Assembly: GCF_006716305.1 (NCBI RefSeq)
Contig: NZ_VFOU01000002.1
Coordinates: forward strand, 62,001 to 126,000
Source of the DNA: Enteractinococcus coprophilus
GTDB taxonomy: Bacteria; Actinomycetota; Actinomycetes; Actinomycetales; Micrococcaceae
Reading direction: 5' to 3'
Length of the DNA stretch: 64,000 nt
Shown here piece after piece: positions 63,192-64,000 of this stretch. The notes under the pieces are model-generated. The model ran no database searches. It saw only the letters and a program-made list of their open reading frames with translations, and had not been told where the DNA came from. The first letter of the stretch is position 1, and the number at the start of each line of letters is the position of its first letter. Made by a program: the position numbers and the translations under genes.

Positions 63192-63868
63192 CCCCTGCAC
63201 CTAATCTGTCTGTTGAGACGCAACTCGCCGACGTATGCGGCCACACGATGATTGCCGGCATGGACGAGGTTGGTCGTGGTGCACTAGCCGGTCCCGTAGC
63301 TGTCGGGGTTGCAGCCGTGGATATCGCCTTAAGCCAACCACTTCCAGGCTTGAGAGACTCCAAGAAGCTCACCGTACGCCAGCGTCAGCAGCTGATGGAA
63401 ACTATTCCGGCTTGGGCGTCCACTGCGGTCGGTATGGCTTCACCCGATGAGATCGATACATATGGGCTCTCAGCTGCTCTGGGATTGGCAGGTCGCCGAG
63501 CCTGGGATCAACTCGTAACGCAGAGTGCTGCTCCTGCAGGTTTGGTCCTAGACGGCAATACGCACTGGCTACAGAACGCGCCCACAGAACTTGTCGAGCC
63601 GTTGGCACCCCTCGATGCCCACGTAATACTGCAAACTAAGGCCGATGCGACCTGTGCGACAGTATCTGCAGCAGCAATTACAGCCAAAGTCACCCGTGAT
63701 GCATACATGGTCGAATTAGCAAAGTTGTATCCCGACTACGGATGGGACAGTAATAAGGGTTACGGCTCATCGGTCCACAGGTTGGCGCTGACTGAACGAG
63801 GCATCACGGAATATCATCGGAAGTCGTGGAACCTTGTGCCAGCAGCGATACAACCACGTTTACTGTAG
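63188..63868 (+). CDS. rnhB: Ribonuclease HII
   Basis: Cleaves RNA in RNA-DNA hybrids and at single ribonucleotides in DNA. 226 residues. The catalytic Asp26-Glu27 are in AGMDEVGRGALAGPVAVG. LRDSKKLTVRQRQQL, a third acid in VLDGNTHWL, and NKGYGSSVHRLAL with the C-terminal helix are typical. ATG overlaps the lepB stop by 4 bases. Confidence 0.95.
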   Translation: MTPAPNLSVETQLADVCGHTMIAGMDEVGRGALAGPVAVGVAAVDIALSQPLPGLRDSKKLTVRQRQQLMETIPAWASTAVGMASPDEIDTYGLSAALGLAGRRAWDQLVTQSAAPAGLVLDGNTHWLQNAPTELVEPLAPLDAHVILQTKADATCATVSAAAITAKVTRDAYMVELAKLYPDYGWDSNKGYGSSVHRLALTERGITEYHRKSWNLVPAAIQPRLL

Positions 63869-63898
63869 GGCTGTATGCCGAGTGGTAGCGGAACCCAC

Positions 63899-63911
63899 TA
63901 CGATGTGAGGC
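63899..63911 (+). promoter_or_regulatory. Putative -10 element for a leaderless DUF2469 gene
   Basis: TACGAT (63899-63904) ends 7 bases before ATG 63912, with no ribosome site in between. Confidence 0.4.
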
Positions 63912-64000
63912 ATGACTGATCGCGACGATGAGTTGGCACACTACGCAGCCGACCAAGAACTGAACCTGTACAAAGAGTACCGGGACGTGATCGGACTATT
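63912..64000 (+). CDS. DUF2469 family protein, 3' end outside window
   Basis: Only the first 29 codons are inside the window: MTDRDDELAHYAADQELNLY then KEYRDVIGLF. This matches the start of the small actinobacterial DUF2469 proteins, which typically follow rnhB. Function unknown. The gene is cut by the window edge. Confidence 0.8.
   Translation, partial: MTDRDDELAHYAADQELNLYKEYRDVIGL

Noticed and set aside
1-64000. CRISPR array, toxin-antitoxin, defence or phage system
   Set aside because: No regularly spaced repeats, Cas-like, restriction, toxin or phage structural proteins were recognised on either strand.

Overview
The window looks like chromosomal DNA of an actinobacterium of the order Micrococcales, probably close to Micrococcaceae genera of moderate GC content such as Yaniella or Enteractinococcus. 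The genus is an inference from gene order and protein style; no database search was possible. Supporting signs are the leuB-ilvE-FAH-gltX order, an IclR regulator divergent from leuCD, the murA-plsC-gpsA-ddl-DUF3515-DAK-recG-rsmD-coaD run, the rnhB-DUF2469 pair, many GTG/TTG starts and several apparently leaderless genes.

Region 1 (1-10 kb): branched-chain amino-acid genes (3' part of leuB, ilvE), a FAH-family hydrolase, gltX, a HAD phosphatase lacking a canonical start codon, tRNA-Gln(CTG) and tRNA-Glu(CTC) ended by a strong terminator, a NUDIX hydrolase, thiL, and the IclR-type regulator facing leuCD. Region 2 (10-19.5 kb): murA, an acyltransferase, gpsA, ddl, a DUF3515 lipoprotein, a DhaL-domain protein, recG, rsmD and coaD. 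Region 3 (19.6-22.1 kb): DUF177-rpmF-rnc-mutM behind a perfect 14-bp palindrome.

Region 4 (22.2-41.7 kb): a cell-surface glycopolymer cluster lying between mutM and smc, genes that usually sit close together in actinobacteria. It has an LCP ligase, very large multidomain glycosyltransferases (GT4-GT4, CgeB-like-GT2, helical-GT4), a UDP-ManNAc dehydrogenase (wecC type), a coiled-coil protein, a membrane-anchored coiled-coil methyltransferase, an acyltransferase-3/SGNH protein, a heparinase II/III-like lyase, a TagGH/Wzm-Wzt type ABC exporter and UDP-GlcNAc 2-epimerase (wecB). Region 5 (41.8-51.9 kb): smc, an MFS transporter on the opposite strand, ftsY, ffh, rpsP and khpA, with a second nucleotide-sugar dehydrogenase between ffh and rpsP. 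Region 6 (52-59.8 kb): a second A/T-richer glycosyltransferase island between khpA and rimM, with two inverted paralogous GT2/GT-B giants. Region 7 (60-64 kb): rimM-trmD-rplS-lepB-lepB-rnhB and the start of a DUF2469 gene.

Taken together, the SRP/Smc/ribosome backbone is interrupted at three points by genes that could make, export, modify and attach one uronic-acid-containing wall polymer. WecB plus WecC would supply UDP-ManNAcA, a sugar of the known Micrococcus luteus teichuronic acid. The most unusual pieces are the TM-TM-coiled-coil-methyltransferase at 33.3 kb, which resembles in parts the chain-length-setting methyltransferases of ABC-dependent polysaccharide systems, and the recurring membrane-hairpin module found in three proteins. 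No CRISPR array, insertion sequence, integrase or rRNA was seen.
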